DNA from: Amycolatopsis bartoniae
GTDB lineage: Bacteria; Actinomycetota; Actinomycetes; Mycobacteriales; Pseudonocardiaceae
DNA: 64,000 nt
Direction: 5' to 3'
Assembly (NCBI RefSeq): GCF_014191255.1
Contig: NZ_JACHWH010000003.1
Span: 749,501-813,500, forward strand
In this document: positions 16,517 to 25,108 of the stretch, one piece after another
Numbering within the stretch: position 1 is the stretch's first letter
How the letters are laid out: each line of letters starts with the position of its first letter
Made by a program: the position numbers and the translations under genes
Notes under the pieces: generated by a model
What the model was told of the DNA's origin: nothing
Database searches by the model: none
Seen by the model: only the letters and a program-made list of their open reading frames with translations

Positions 16517-17718
16517 GCGTCCGGCACCCCCGCCACCCGCACGCGCACCCGCACCGTGCCCGAGGGGCTGTAGGGCACGGCCACGGTCGACATCTCGACC
16601 ACGTCGGCGCTGCCGGGCGTGGCGCCGTTCGCGGTGGCGATCGCGGTGGCGCGGGCCTGCGCGTCGCGCCGGACGCGGTCCAGCTCCGCGGTGGACTCGA
16701 TGAACGCGATCTCGTCGAGCCACGCCGTCGGGCGGCTCAGCGCGGCGCCCACGCAGGTCAGCTCCTCCGCCGGCCGGTCGGCCTTCACCAGCGCGAGGTC
16801 GCCGGGGCCGGAGGTGCCGGTGCGGGTCAGCGCCGCGGTGGGCACGACCAGCGCGGTGCCGAGCCCGGCCACGAGCTGGGGCCGGACTGCGGCGAGCCCG
16901 TGGCGCACGTCCCCGACCAGCGGGTGCGGCGCCCGGTCGAGCAGCACCCGGCAGTCGTCCGCGCCCGCGAGGACGGCCGCGCCCTGCAGCTGCAGCGCGT
17001 CGGCGGCCCCGATCCCGAGCACGGGCAGCGTGCGCAGGCGCGAGGGACTGACCCAGCCGCCGTCGCCGCGGGCGATCTGGAACGGCGTGCCGCGCGCGGC
17101 GCGCTCGCACACGTCGAGGATCTTGCCGCCGGCCGCGGACAGCGCGGCGTTGAGCACCACCGTCGCCTCGCGCGCGGCGAGCCCCTGGCCGCCGAACTCG
17201 TACGCGACGGAGATCTCGGCGTCGGGCATCGCCGCCTGGAGCGCGTCCGCGACCTCCCGCTCGTGCCGCGGCTGCGCGGGCGAGCCCGACGCGACGACCG
17301 CGATGTGCCGGGCCGGGCCCTGCCGGATCTCCTGGCACACCGCGTGCAGCGCGCCGCGGTCGATGGGCCGCAGCTCGCGGCCGAACAGGTCGTGCCCGCC
17401 GGGCACGGTGTAGCGGCGGGTGACCAGGCGCTCGACGACGTCGTCGGGATGCCGGGCGAGCGCCGGGTCGGTGGCCGCGCGCGGCACGACGCGGATCATC
17501 GCCACCGGCGACAGCTCCCCGTGCCGGTGCAGCACGTGCTCGACCAGCACGCTGCTGACGTCGATCACCAGGCCCGCCGCGTCCGGATGCCTGCGCACCA
17601 CCTCGCCGAGCAGCTTCGCCGGGTCCGGTCCGGAGACGTGCCTGAGCACCTCGCCGTCCCGGACCGTCACCGCGCTGGACCGTCCAGGACCGAGGCTCAC
17701 GCCGATCCTGACTTCCAT
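16513..17718 (-). CDS. Short hydantoinase/oxoprolinase A-like protein (DUF917 partner)
   Basis: The 401-residue protein is far shorter than a full HyuA (about 680) and diverged, but keeps an actin-like ATPase layout: N-terminal IGVSLGPGRSSAVTV in place of the DIGGTFTD motif, and GIGAADALQLQG and ALVKADRPAEELTCVGAAL segments like those of other DUF917-partner HyuA proteins. The usual DxGGT motif is altered, so ATP hydrolysis by the canonical mechanism is uncertain. It overlaps the DUF917 gene by 4 nt, and the permease gene ends 10 bp upstream, arguing for one operon. The start ATG at 17718 is well defined. Confidence 0.75.
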   Translation of the reverse strand: MEVRIGVSLGPGRSSAVTVRDGEVLRHVSGPDPAKLLGEVVRRHPDAAGLVIDVSSVLVEHVLHRHGELSPVAMIRVVPRAATDPALARHPDDVVERLVTRRYTVPGGHDLFGRELRPIDRGALHAVCQEIRQGPARHIAVVASGSPAQPRHEREVADALQAAMPDAEISVAYEFGGQGLAAREATVVLNAALSAAGGKILDVCERAARGTPFQIARGDGGWVSPSRLRTLPVLGIGAADALQLQGAAVLAGADDCRVLLDRAPHPLVGDVRHGLAAVRPQLVAGLGTALVVPTAALTRTGTSGPGDLALVKADRPAEELTCVGAALSRPTAWLDEIAFIESTAELDRVRRDAQARATAIATANGATPGSADVVEMSTVAVPYSPSGTVRVRVRVAGVPDA

Positions 17719-17727
17719 TGCCGCAAT

Positions 17728-18720
17728 CTACCTGGTCTTTTTCCGCAGGTAACGATCAACGGCGACGGCCAGGAGGATCAGGCAGCCCTGCACGACCTGC
17801 TGGTAGATGGTGTCCCAGCCCAGCAGGTTGAACCCGTTGCCGATGAGGGTGAGCAGCAGCGCGCCGACCACGCCGCGCCAGATCGCGCCCTCGCCGCCGA
17901 GGATGCTGGTGCCCCCGATGACCGCCGCCGCGATCGCCGACAGCTCCATCCCGGTCGCCATGCTCGACTGCGCCGAGCCCGCCCGCGACGCCAGGATCAG
18001 CCCGGCCAGCGCCGAGCAGATCCCGCTCACCACGTAGGCGGCGACCTGGATCTGGCCGACCCGGATGCCGGACAGCCGCGCGGCCTCGGCGTTGCCACCC
18101 ACCGCGTACACCCGGCGCCCGAACGTCGTGGCCGAGATGAGCACCCCGATCGCGGCGACCACCACGACGAACACGATCGTCGCGGACGTCAGCCCGAACA
18201 GCGAAGGCCACGTGAGCATCCCGAAGTCCTCCTGCTGGGTGGCCAGCGGGTAGACGATCGCCCCCGCCGTGACCACCACCGCGAGGCCGCGGTAGATGAT
18301 GCTCGTGGCGAGGGTCGCGATGAACGAGTTGACCCCGCTGCGCACCACGATCGTGCCGGTGACCAGGCCGAGCAGCGCGCCGGCCACCACGGCGGCGGCG
18401 AACCCGGCGAACACGCCGAACTCCCGCCCCGCCTGGACGCCGACGATCGCCGAGAGCGCCAGCGACGCGCTCGCCGTCAGGTCGAAGACGCCGCTCATGA
18501 TGCAGACGGTCGCGCCCGCCGCGAGCAGCCCGACGACGGAGCACTGGTCGAGCAGGTTCACCAGGTTCGACGTGCTGAGGAACGTGCTGGTGCTCACCGA
18601 CAACGCGAGCACGATCGCCAGCAGCGCGACGAGGATCCCGTAGTCGCGCATCCGGCTGCCTTTGCGCACCGCCCTGGCCGGAGCTGCCTGTGTGGTCTCC
18701 GGTGCCGTTTCGACCGTCAT
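17728..18720 (-). CDS. ABC transporter permease, ribose/sugar (RbsC) family
   Basis: The 330-residue polytopic membrane protein has about eight to ten hydrophobic segments and the family motif GATVCIMSGVFDLTASASLAL near residue 70, typical of RbsC/XylH-like permeases. It overlaps the ATPase gene by 4 nt (ATGA). With the double ATPase and lipoprotein binding protein it forms a complete importer. Importers of this class also take nucleosides, purine-like compounds and other small polar molecules, so sugar transport should not be assumed. The downstream DUF917 and HyuA-like genes suggest that the imported compound is then ring-opened. Confidence 0.9.
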   Translation of the reverse strand: MTVETAPETTQAAPARAVRKGSRMRDYGILVALLAIVLALSVSTSTFLSTSNLVNLLDQCSVVGLLAAGATVCIMSGVFDLTASASLALSAIVGVQAGREFGVFAGFAAAVVAGALLGLVTGTIVVRSGVNSFIATLATSIIYRGLAVVVTAGAIVYPLATQQEDFGMLTWPSLFGLTSATIVFVVVVAAIGVLISATTFGRRVYAVGGNAEAARLSGIRVGQIQVAAYVVSGICSALAGLILASRAGSAQSSMATGMELSAIAAAVIGGTSILGGEGAIWRGVVGALLLTLIGNGFNLLGWDTIYQQVVQGCLILLAVAVDRYLRKKTR

Positions 18721-20216
18721 GCGGTCTCCCCTTCCTGTCCGAACGCCGCCGCGAGCACGTCCTCGCGCGGTGCGCCCCGGGTGAACTCACCGGCCACGCG
18801 GCCGTGCCGCAGCACGAGCACCCGGTGGGCGAGACCGAGCACCTCCTCGATCTCCGAGGACACGACGACGACCGCGATGCCCTCCGCGGCCAGCCCGGTG
18901 ATCAGCTGGTGGAGCTGGGTCTTGGCGGCGACGTCGACCCCGCGCGTCGGCTCGTCGACGAGCAGCACGCGCGGCCGCCGCAGCAGCCACTTCGCGAACA
19001 GGGCCTTCTGCTGGTTGCCGCCCGAGAGCGTCTCGATCGCCGCGTCCGGTTTCGCCGCCCGGATGTCGACCGACCGCGACACGGTCTCGACGGCGCCGCG
19101 CTCGCTTCCGCGGCGGACGAACGGGCCCACGCGGCGCCCGCCGAGCGAGGCGAGCGCGACGTTCTCCCGCACCGACCGGGCCAGCACGAGGCCCTGTTCC
19201 TTGCGGGACTCGGGTACCAGCGCGATTCCGGCCGCCATCGCGCGGCGCGGGGTGAGCCGGGTAAGCGCTTTCCCGTCGACCTCGACGACGCCCGCGGTCG
19301 CCCGGTCGGCGCCGAACAGCAGCCGCAGCGTCTCGCTGCGGCCGCTGCCCACGAGCCCGGCGATGCCGAGGATCTCCCCGGCCCGCACGGACAGGTCGAT
19401 GCCGTCGACCAGCCCCCGCCGCAGGCCGCGGGCGGCCAGCCGCACGGGCGCGTCCGGCGGCAGCGGCGGCGGGTCGGAGTGCAGCACCTCCAGCTGCCGC
19501 CCGACCATGTGCCGCACCAGGGTGGCGGGCGTGTGCCGCGCGGCGTCCTCGCTGAGCACGAGGTTGCCGTCCCGCAGCACGGTCACGCGGTCGGCCACGC
19601 TCAGCACCTCGTCGAGGAAGTGCGACACGAGGATCACCGTGCGGCCGTCGGCGGCGAGGCGGCGGATCAGCCCGAGCAGGTTCCGCTTCTCGTGCTCGGT
19701 CAGCACCGCGGTCGGCTCGTCCATCGCCAGCACGCGCGCCCCGCGCGCCAGCGACCGCAGGATCTCCACCTGCTGCTGCGTGCCGATCGGCAGGTCGCCC
19801 ACTCGCGCCTGCGGGTCGACGGTGAACCCGGTGACTTCGAGCAGCTCGTCGAACGTGCGGCGGTCGTCGCGCCGCCGCGCGAACCCGGCGCGGTTGGCCC
19901 ACCGGCCCAGGAACACGTTCTCCAGCACCGTGCGGGCCGGCACGAGCGCGCCCTCCTGCGAGATGAGGCTGACGCCGTGCCGGATCGAGTCGCGGGGCGT
20001 GTGCAGGGTGGCGGGCCTGCCGTCGAAGGAGATCGTGCCGGCGTCGGCCCGGACCGCGCCGCCGAGGATCTTCAGCAGCGTGCTCTTGCCGGCGCCGTTC
20101 TCGCCGACGAGGCAGTGCACCTCGCCCGGCGCGATGTCCAGGTCGATGTCGCGCAGGACCGACACCCCGCTGTAGCTCTTCCCTGCTCCGCGGACGGAGA
20201 TGGCGGGTGCTCGCAT
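18717..20216 (-). CDS. ABC transporter double ATP-binding protein, sugar (RbsA/MglA) family
   Basis: The 499-residue protein has two ABC domains in tandem. The first has Walker A GENGAGKST near residue 39; the second has the degenerate Walker A GLVGSGRSE and a proper signature SGGNQQKALFAKWL, the asymmetry usual for RbsA/MglA-type ATPases. The ATG at 20216 lies 2 bp after the stop of the binding-protein gene; the open frame continuing upstream is a shadow. It overlaps the permease start and energises the importer encoded alongside. Confidence 0.92.
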   Translation of the reverse strand: MRAPAISVRGAGKSYSGVSVLRDIDLDIAPGEVHCLVGENGAGKSTLLKILGGAVRADAGTISFDGRPATLHTPRDSIRHGVSLISQEGALVPARTVLENVFLGRWANRAGFARRRDDRRTFDELLEVTGFTVDPQARVGDLPIGTQQQVEILRSLARGARVLAMDEPTAVLTEHEKRNLLGLIRRLAADGRTVILVSHFLDEVLSVADRVTVLRDGNLVLSEDAARHTPATLVRHMVGRQLEVLHSDPPPLPPDAPVRLAARGLRRGLVDGIDLSVRAGEILGIAGLVGSGRSETLRLLFGADRATAGVVEVDGKALTRLTPRRAMAAGIALVPESRKEQGLVLARSVRENVALASLGGRRVGPFVRRGSERGAVETVSRSVDIRAAKPDAAIETLSGGNQQKALFAKWLLRRPRVLLVDEPTRGVDVAAKTQLHQLITGLAAEGIAVVVVSSEIEEVLGLAHRVLVLRHGRVAGEFTRGAPREDVLAAAFGQEGETA

Positions 20217-20218
20217 CG

Positions 20219-21232
20219 TCAGTCCGAGTAGTCCGACGTCAGGCCCTGCAGGGTGGCCTTCGTGCCGAGCGCCTGGAACGTCGTGAGCGAACGGGCGTCG
20301 GTGGCGACGGGGACCTGCTGACCGCGGGCCTTGGCCAGGCCCAGCTCGGCGGCCTTCGCGCCCTCGGCCTTCTCCGGGATGACGTAGACGCCGTACCACG
20401 CACCGCTCTGCACGGCCTGGTACGCCTGCTGCGACCCACCGTTGCCGACGAACTTGATGTTCTTGCCCGCGGCCAGCGGGGCCGCGCCCTCGATGGCCTG
20501 CGAGGACCCGATCACGACGTTCACGTCGGGGTGCGCCTGCAGCACGTTCTGGAACGCCGCGCGCCCGGAGTCCTGCGTGTAGCCGCCGACCACGTTCGCC
20601 ACCACGTCCGCGCCGCCGGCCTTGAGCGCGTCGACCGCCGCGTTGGTGCGGGCGGTGTCGAGCGGGTAGTTCGCGAAGCCCTGCAGGAACGCGACCTTGC
20701 ACGGTTTCGCCCCGGCCTCCTGGCACGCGCCGAGCCCGAGGGTGGCCATGCCCTGGCCGTTGATCGTGGGCGCGTCGACGATGCTCACCGTGCCCGGCAC
20801 CTGCGGCTGGGTGGTGGAGTAGTCGCCGCCGACCGGGGTGAACTCGATGACGACGGTGATCCCGGCGGCCACGGCCTGCTTGACCGCGTTGACGATCGCG
20901 GTGCCGTCGTTGGCCTGCACGATCACCACGTCGTAGCGCTTCGAGGTGACCGCGTCCTGCAGCTGGTTGACCTGCGTGGGGCCGTCGAAGTTCGAGTCCA
21001 GGAAGGTCGCGGTGGCGTTGTGCCCCGCCGCGTACTCCTGGATGCCGGCCCAGGTCGCCTGGGCGAAGGAGTTGGCCTTCGCGAAGCCGAAGAAGCCGAT
21101 GCTGAGCGTCTTGTCCGCCGGTGCCGCCGCGGTGGCACCCGTGGCGTTGGTACTGGGCCGGCTGCACGCGGCGAGCGACACCGTCAGTGCCGCCGCTCCC
21201 ACGAGCGCCGTGAGCCGAAGTGAGGTCCTCAT
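20219..21232 (-). CDS. ABC transporter substrate-binding lipoprotein (periplasmic-binding-protein type I fold, sugar class)
   Basis: The 337-residue protein has a lipoprotein signal peptide with lipobox SLAAC at Cys23, followed by a type-I binding-protein body of the ribose-binding class (IGFFGFAKANSFAQATWAGI opening). The strong GGAGGAG ribosome-binding site just upstream of ATG 21232 fixes the start. It is the first gene of the minus-strand importer operon and diverges from hyuA2 across a 151-bp spacer that contains a perfect short inverted repeat. The ligand is unknown; uptake of a cyclic amide or nucleoside-like compound fits the neighbours. Confidence 0.9.
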   Translation of the reverse strand: MRTSLRLTALVGAAALTVSLAACSRPSTNATGATAAAPADKTLSIGFFGFAKANSFAQATWAGIQEYAAGHNATATFLDSNFDGPTQVNQLQDAVTSKRYDVVIVQANDGTAIVNAVKQAVAAGITVVIEFTPVGGDYSTTQPQVPGTVSIVDAPTINGQGMATLGLGACQEAGAKPCKVAFLQGFANYPLDTARTNAAVDALKAGGADVVANVVGGYTQDSGRAAFQNVLQAHPDVNVVIGSSQAIEGAAPLAAGKNIKFVGNGGSQQAYQAVQSGAWYGVYVIPEKAEGAKAAELGLAKARGQQVPVATDARSLTTFQALGTKATLQGLTSDYSD

Positions 21233-21300
21233 AGCTCCTCCTCCGCCTTTCTCCAGGAATCGAGGTGGGGGAATGCTGACTGTGGCCCGCGTCGCGCCGA

Positions 21301-21315
21301 TGTGCTCGCAGCACA
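21301..21315. promoter_or_regulatory. Inverted repeat, candidate operator in the divergent importer/hyuA2 spacer
   Basis: TGTGCT-CGC-AGCACA is a perfect 6-3-6 inverted repeat midway between the divergent starts at 21232 and 21384. Its position suits a regulator acting on both operons, perhaps the PucR-type protein encoded in the cluster. This is inference from symmetry and location only. Confidence 0.4.
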
Positions 21316-21370
21316 GCGTTCGCCTGCCCGCCTGTGCTCCGTCATCCAGCCGTGCCCTGGGCGAAACCTC

Positions 21371-21376
21371 GATACT
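21371..21376 (+). promoter_or_regulatory. Putative -10 element of a leaderless hyuA2 transcript
   Basis: GATACT is followed after 7 nt by the hyuA2 ATG at 21384, and no ribosome-binding site is visible in between. This layout suggests leaderless translation. The -35 region is not obvious. Confidence 0.4.
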
Positions 21377-21383
21377 GCGCCGC

Positions 21384-23402
21384 ATGACAAAGACCAGCCG
21401 GCTGGCGATCGACGTCGGGGGCACGTTCACCGACGTCGTCGAGCTGCTGCCCGACACGGGCGAGCTGCGCTTCGACAAGGTCGCGACCACCCCCGAATCG
21501 CCCACCACCGGAGTGCTCGACGCGTTCGGCGTGGCCACCACCGGCGTCGGCGGCATCGCGATGTTCACCCACGGCACCACGCTCGGCCTCAACGCGCTGC
21601 TGACCCGCACCGGCGCGCGGACCGCGGTGATCGGCACGCGTGGCTTCCGCGACGTCTACCTGCTCGGCCGCACCGACCGGCGCACCAACTACGACATCAC
21701 CTACCGCAAGCCCGAGCCGCTGCTGGAGCGCTACGACACGTTCGAGGTGACCGAGCGCAGCCTGTTCGACGGCAGCGTGCACACCCCGTTCGACGACGAG
21801 GACGCGCGGCGGGTCGCGCGGACGATCGCCGAGCGCGGCTACCGGTCGGTCGCCGTCGCGTTCCTGCACTCCTACGCCAACCCGGCGCACGAGCTGCGGA
21901 TGCGCGAGGTGCTCGCCGAGGTCGCGCCCGGGGTGGCGGTGACGCTCTCGCACGAGCTGTCGCGGGAGTACCGCGAGTACGAGCGCACGAGCACCGCCGT
22001 GCTCGACGCCTACGTCAAGCCGATCGTGCGGCAGTACCTGCACGACCTCGAAGGCGAGCTGACCGGGCGCGGGTTTCCCGGGCGGTTCCTGATGACGCGC
22101 TCGGGCGGCGGCGCGATGACCGTCGGCACCGCCCGCGAGCAACCGGTGAGCCTCATCCTGTCCGGGCCCGCGGGCGGCGTGATCGGCGCCGCCGCGTTCG
22201 CGGAGCTGACCGGCAGGCCGAACCTGATCACGATCGACATGGGTGGCACGAGCCTCGACGCGTCGCTGGTCCTCGACGGCGAACCGGTGCTGTACCAGGG
22301 CGCGGAGTTCGAGGGGCTGCCGATCAACACGCCGTCGCTCTACATCCACACGATCGGCGCGGGCGGCGGCTCGATCGCCTACCTCGACGAGGCCGGGGCG
22401 CTGCAGGTCGGGCCGCAGAGCGCGGGCGCGGCCCCGGGACCGGCGTCCTACGGCCGCGGCGGCACCGCGCCCACGTTCACCGACGCCGCGCTCGCGCTCG
22501 GCTACCTCGGCACCGACGCCCCGCTCGGCGGGAAGCTCGTGCTGGACCGGGTGCTCGCGGAGAAAGCGCTTTCTCCCGTCGCCGAGCGGCTCGGGATGAG
22601 CGTGCCCGCGCTCGCCCGCGGCATCGTGCGGATCTCCAGCACGAAGATCATGGGCGCGGTCCGGGCGATCACCGTCGAGGTGGGCCGGGACCCGAAGGAC
22701 TTCGCGCTGCTGTCGTTCGGCGGCGGTGGCGGGCTGGTCGCCGTCGACGTGGCGGCCGAGCTGGGCATCCCGACGGTCGTGGTGCCGCCCGGGCAGGGCG
22801 CGTTCTCCGCGTTCGGGATGCTCCTGGCCGACGTCCAGCACGACTTCGCCCGCACCCTCGTCGCGCCGCTGGCCGAGCTGGACCCGGCGCAGGTCGAGGC
22901 GGCGTATGCGGACATGGCGGGCGAAGCCACCGAACTGCTCGCCGCCGAGGGCTTCGAGGCGACGCTCACCCGCAGTCTCGACGTGCGCTACGCGGGGCAG
23001 GAGCACTCCGTCACCGTGGCGTTCGCCGGACTGTCCGAAGTGGAGGCCGAGTTCGCCCGGCTGCACGAGCGGCAGTACGGGCACACCATGACCGACCCGG
23101 TCGAGGTCACCACCCTGCGCCTGCGGGCCACCGGCTCGGTCGACAAACCGCAGCTGCCGCTGCTGCCGTCCCGCACCTCCGGCGCCGTGGCACCCCACGG
23201 CACGCGGCCGGTGTACGTGTCGGAGGAGCAGCCCGCCGTGCCGTACTCGCTGTACACGCGCGAGGAGCTGCTGGCCGGGGACGAGTTCGACGGCCCGGCC
23301 GTGGTCGCCGAGCACACCGCCACCACCGTTATCCACGCCGGCGACCACCTGACGGTCGGGGCCCACGGCGAACTCGTGATCACCGTCGGGGAGAGCCGAT
23401 GA
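21384..23402 (+). CDS. hyuA: Hydantoinase/oxoprolinase A subunit (HyuA family, second copy)
   Basis: The 672-residue full-length HyuA has IDVGGTFTDVVELL at 8-21, the second element IDMGGTSLDASLVL and the YGRGGTAPTFTDA region. It shares the full layout of the first copy (4038-6083) but is clearly diverged, so the two pairs probably act on different cyclic amides rather than being a recent duplication. The ATG at 21384 gives the canonical N-terminus. The stop overlaps the hyuB2 start (ATGA). An 18-bp perfect palindrome built on GAAAGCGCTTTC lies inside the gene at 22559-22576. Confidence 0.9.
   Translation: MTKTSRLAIDVGGTFTDVVELLPDTGELRFDKVATTPESPTTGVLDAFGVATTGVGGIAMFTHGTTLGLNALLTRTGARTAVIGTRGFRDVYLLGRTDRRTNYDITYRKPEPLLERYDTFEVTERSLFDGSVHTPFDDEDARRVARTIAERGYRSVAVAFLHSYANPAHELRMREVLAEVAPGVAVTLSHELSREYREYERTSTAVLDAYVKPIVRQYLHDLEGELTGRGFPGRFLMTRSGGGAMTVGTAREQPVSLILSGPAGGVIGAAAFAELTGRPNLITIDMGGTSLDASLVLDGEPVLYQGAEFEGLPINTPSLYIHTIGAGGGSIAYLDEAGALQVGPQSAGAAPGPASYGRGGTAPTFTDAALALGYLGTDAPLGGKLVLDRVLAEKALSPVAERLGMSVPALARGIVRISSTKIMGAVRAITVEVGRDPKDFALLSFGGGGGLVAVDVAAELGIPTVVVPPGQGAFSAFGMLLADVQHDFARTLVAPLAELDPAQVEAAYADMAGEATELLAAEGFEATLTRSLDVRYAGQEHSVTVAFAGLSEVEAEFARLHERQYGHTMTDPVEVTTLRLRATGSVDKPQLPLLPSRTSGAVAPHGTRPVYVSEEQPAVPYSLYTREELLAGDEFDGPAVVAEHTATTVIHAGDHLTVGAHGELVITVGESR
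22559..22576. repeat. Intragenic iterated palindrome GAAAGCGCTTTC (copy 1)
   Basis: The 12-bp core at 22562-22573 is extended to an 18-bp perfect palindrome (GG AGA AAG at left, mirrored at right) inside hyuA2, encoding E-K-A-L-S. It uses AAA, CTT/TTC-type triplets that are otherwise rare in these GC-rich genes. Identical cores recur at 24427, 31467 and 45216. Confidence 0.7.
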
Positions 23403-25108
23403 ACGCCATCGAAACCGAGATCATCCGCCACGGCCTGCTCGCCTCCGCCGAGGAGATGGCCCGCAACCTCTGCCGCACCGCCTACAACACCGTGGTCTAC
23501 GAGATCCACGACTACGGCATCGGCATCCACGACGCCGCCGGGGACGTGGTCGCCGACGCGCCCGGTATCGCGATCTTCACGCGCGGCAACGACCACGGCA
23601 TCAAGGAGGCGCTGAACTTCCTCGGCGCCGACGCGATGCGCCCCGGCGACGTGTTCGTGCTGAACTACCCGTACTGGTCCAGCGCGCACACGCTCGACCC
23701 GCTGGTGTTCGCGCCGGTGCACGCGGACGGGCGGCTCATCGGGTTCGCCTCCTGCCGCATCCACGTGCTCGACCTCAAGCAGAAGGACCCGGGCTACGTC
23801 CTGGACTCCACGGACATGTACCAGGAGGGCCTGTTCTTCCCGGCCACCCGGCTCTACCGCGAGGGCGTGCCGAACGACGACGTCTTCAACATCATCCGCT
23901 ACAACTCGCGGATGCCGGAGCGCACGATCGGCGACCTGCAGGCCCAGGTCTCCGCGTGCGTGACGGGGGTGCGGCGCACGCAGGAGATCGCCGCGAAGTA
24001 CGGCGTGGACGCGCTCGTCACCGCGATGGACGCGATCAACGACCACGGCGAGAAACTCGCCCGCCTCGCGCTCGCGAAGCTGCCGAAGGGCACCTGGACC
24101 GCGGAGGACTTCGTCGACTCCGACGGCGTCGACCTCGACCGGATGATCAAGCTACGCGCCACCGTGACCGTCACCGACGACGAGCTGGTCATCGACTGGA
24201 CCGGCAGCGAGCACGGCGTGCGCGGGCCGATCAACCTGCCGCTCGGGCAGACGGAAGCGTTGTGCAGCCTGGTGTTCAAGGCGCTCACCACGCCGGACAC
24301 GCCGGTGGTCGCGGGCAACTTCCGGCCGTTGCGCGTGGTCACCGAACCGGGTTCGGTCATGCACGCCGTGCCGCCCATGCCGACGTTCACCCTGTGGACC
24401 GGGCTGCTCGCCGGCGAGGTGGCGCTGAAAGCGCTTTCCCAGGGGATGCCGGACAAGGTGCCCGCGTGCTCCGGCGGCGACGTGTGCTCGATGATGGGCC
24501 TCGGGGTGAACCCGCGCACCGGCGAGTCGTGGCTGGAGGCGACGAACGAGGCCGTCGGCTTCGGCGCGCACGCCGGCGGCGACGGCGAGGACGGCGTGAT
24601 GCACCTGTCCGAGCCGGGCTGCCGCAACAACCCGGTCGAGGTGCTGGAGACCAAGTCGCCGATGTTCATCGAGTCCTACGGCTACCGGCCCGACACCGGC
24701 GGCGCGGGACGCCACCGCGGCGGCGTCGGCGTCAGCCGGGTGTACCGGTTCACCGCGCCCTCGACCGGGATCTGCCTGGTGTACAAGACGAAGACAAAGC
24801 CATGGCCGATCGCGGGCGGGCAGCCGGGGACGAACAACCGCATCGTGCTCAACCCCGGCACCGAGCGCGAGGTCGTGCAGGGCGGGTCCTACAACCGGCT
24901 GGAGGCGGGCGAGGTGCTCGTCAACGACACCGGCGGTGGCGGCGGGTACGGGAACCCGTTCGAGCGTGACCCCGAGCGCGTCGCCCGCGACGTGCGCAAC
25001 GGGTTCGTGTCGGCCGAGGCCGCGGCCCGCGAATACGGTGTGTCCGTCGATCCCGTCACGTTCGCCGTGGACGCGGCGGGCACCCAGCGACTGAGGAGCG
25101 CGTCGTGA
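23399..25108 (+). CDS. hyuB: Hydantoinase/oxoprolinase B subunit (HyuB family, second copy)
   Basis: The 569-residue HyuB-family protein starts with IETEIIRHGLLASAEEMARNL and ends with the DTGGGGGYGNPFERDPE segment. It is fused in translation to hyuA2 (ATGA overlap) and to the amidohydrolase downstream (GTGA overlap). The three-gene chain predicts stepwise breakdown: ATP-dependent opening of a cyclic amide by HyuAB, then hydrolysis of the product by the amidohydrolase. Its N-terminus differs from HyuB1, consistent with another substrate. The palindrome GAAAGCGCTTTC occurs at 24427-24438. Confidence 0.9.
   Translation: MNAIETEIIRHGLLASAEEMARNLCRTAYNTVVYEIHDYGIGIHDAAGDVVADAPGIAIFTRGNDHGIKEALNFLGADAMRPGDVFVLNYPYWSSAHTLDPLVFAPVHADGRLIGFASCRIHVLDLKQKDPGYVLDSTDMYQEGLFFPATRLYREGVPNDDVFNIIRYNSRMPERTIGDLQAQVSACVTGVRRTQEIAAKYGVDALVTAMDAINDHGEKLARLALAKLPKGTWTAEDFVDSDGVDLDRMIKLRATVTVTDDELVIDWTGSEHGVRGPINLPLGQTEALCSLVFKALTTPDTPVVAGNFRPLRVVTEPGSVMHAVPPMPTFTLWTGLLAGEVALKALSQGMPDKVPACSGGDVCSMMGLGVNPRTGESWLEATNEAVGFGAHAGGDGEDGVMHLSEPGCRNNPVEVLETKSPMFIESYGYRPDTGGAGRHRGGVGVSRVYRFTAPSTGICLVYKTKTKPWPIAGGQPGTNNRIVLNPGTEREVVQGGSYNRLEAGEVLVNDTGGGGGYGNPFERDPERVARDVRNGFVSAEAAAREYGVSVDPVTFAVDAAGTQRLRSAS
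24427..24438. repeat. Intragenic iterated palindrome GAAAGCGCTTTC (copy 2)
   Basis: A perfect 12-bp palindrome inside hyuB2, encoding L-K-A-L-S. The core is identical to copies at 22562, 31467 and 45216. Confidence 0.7.
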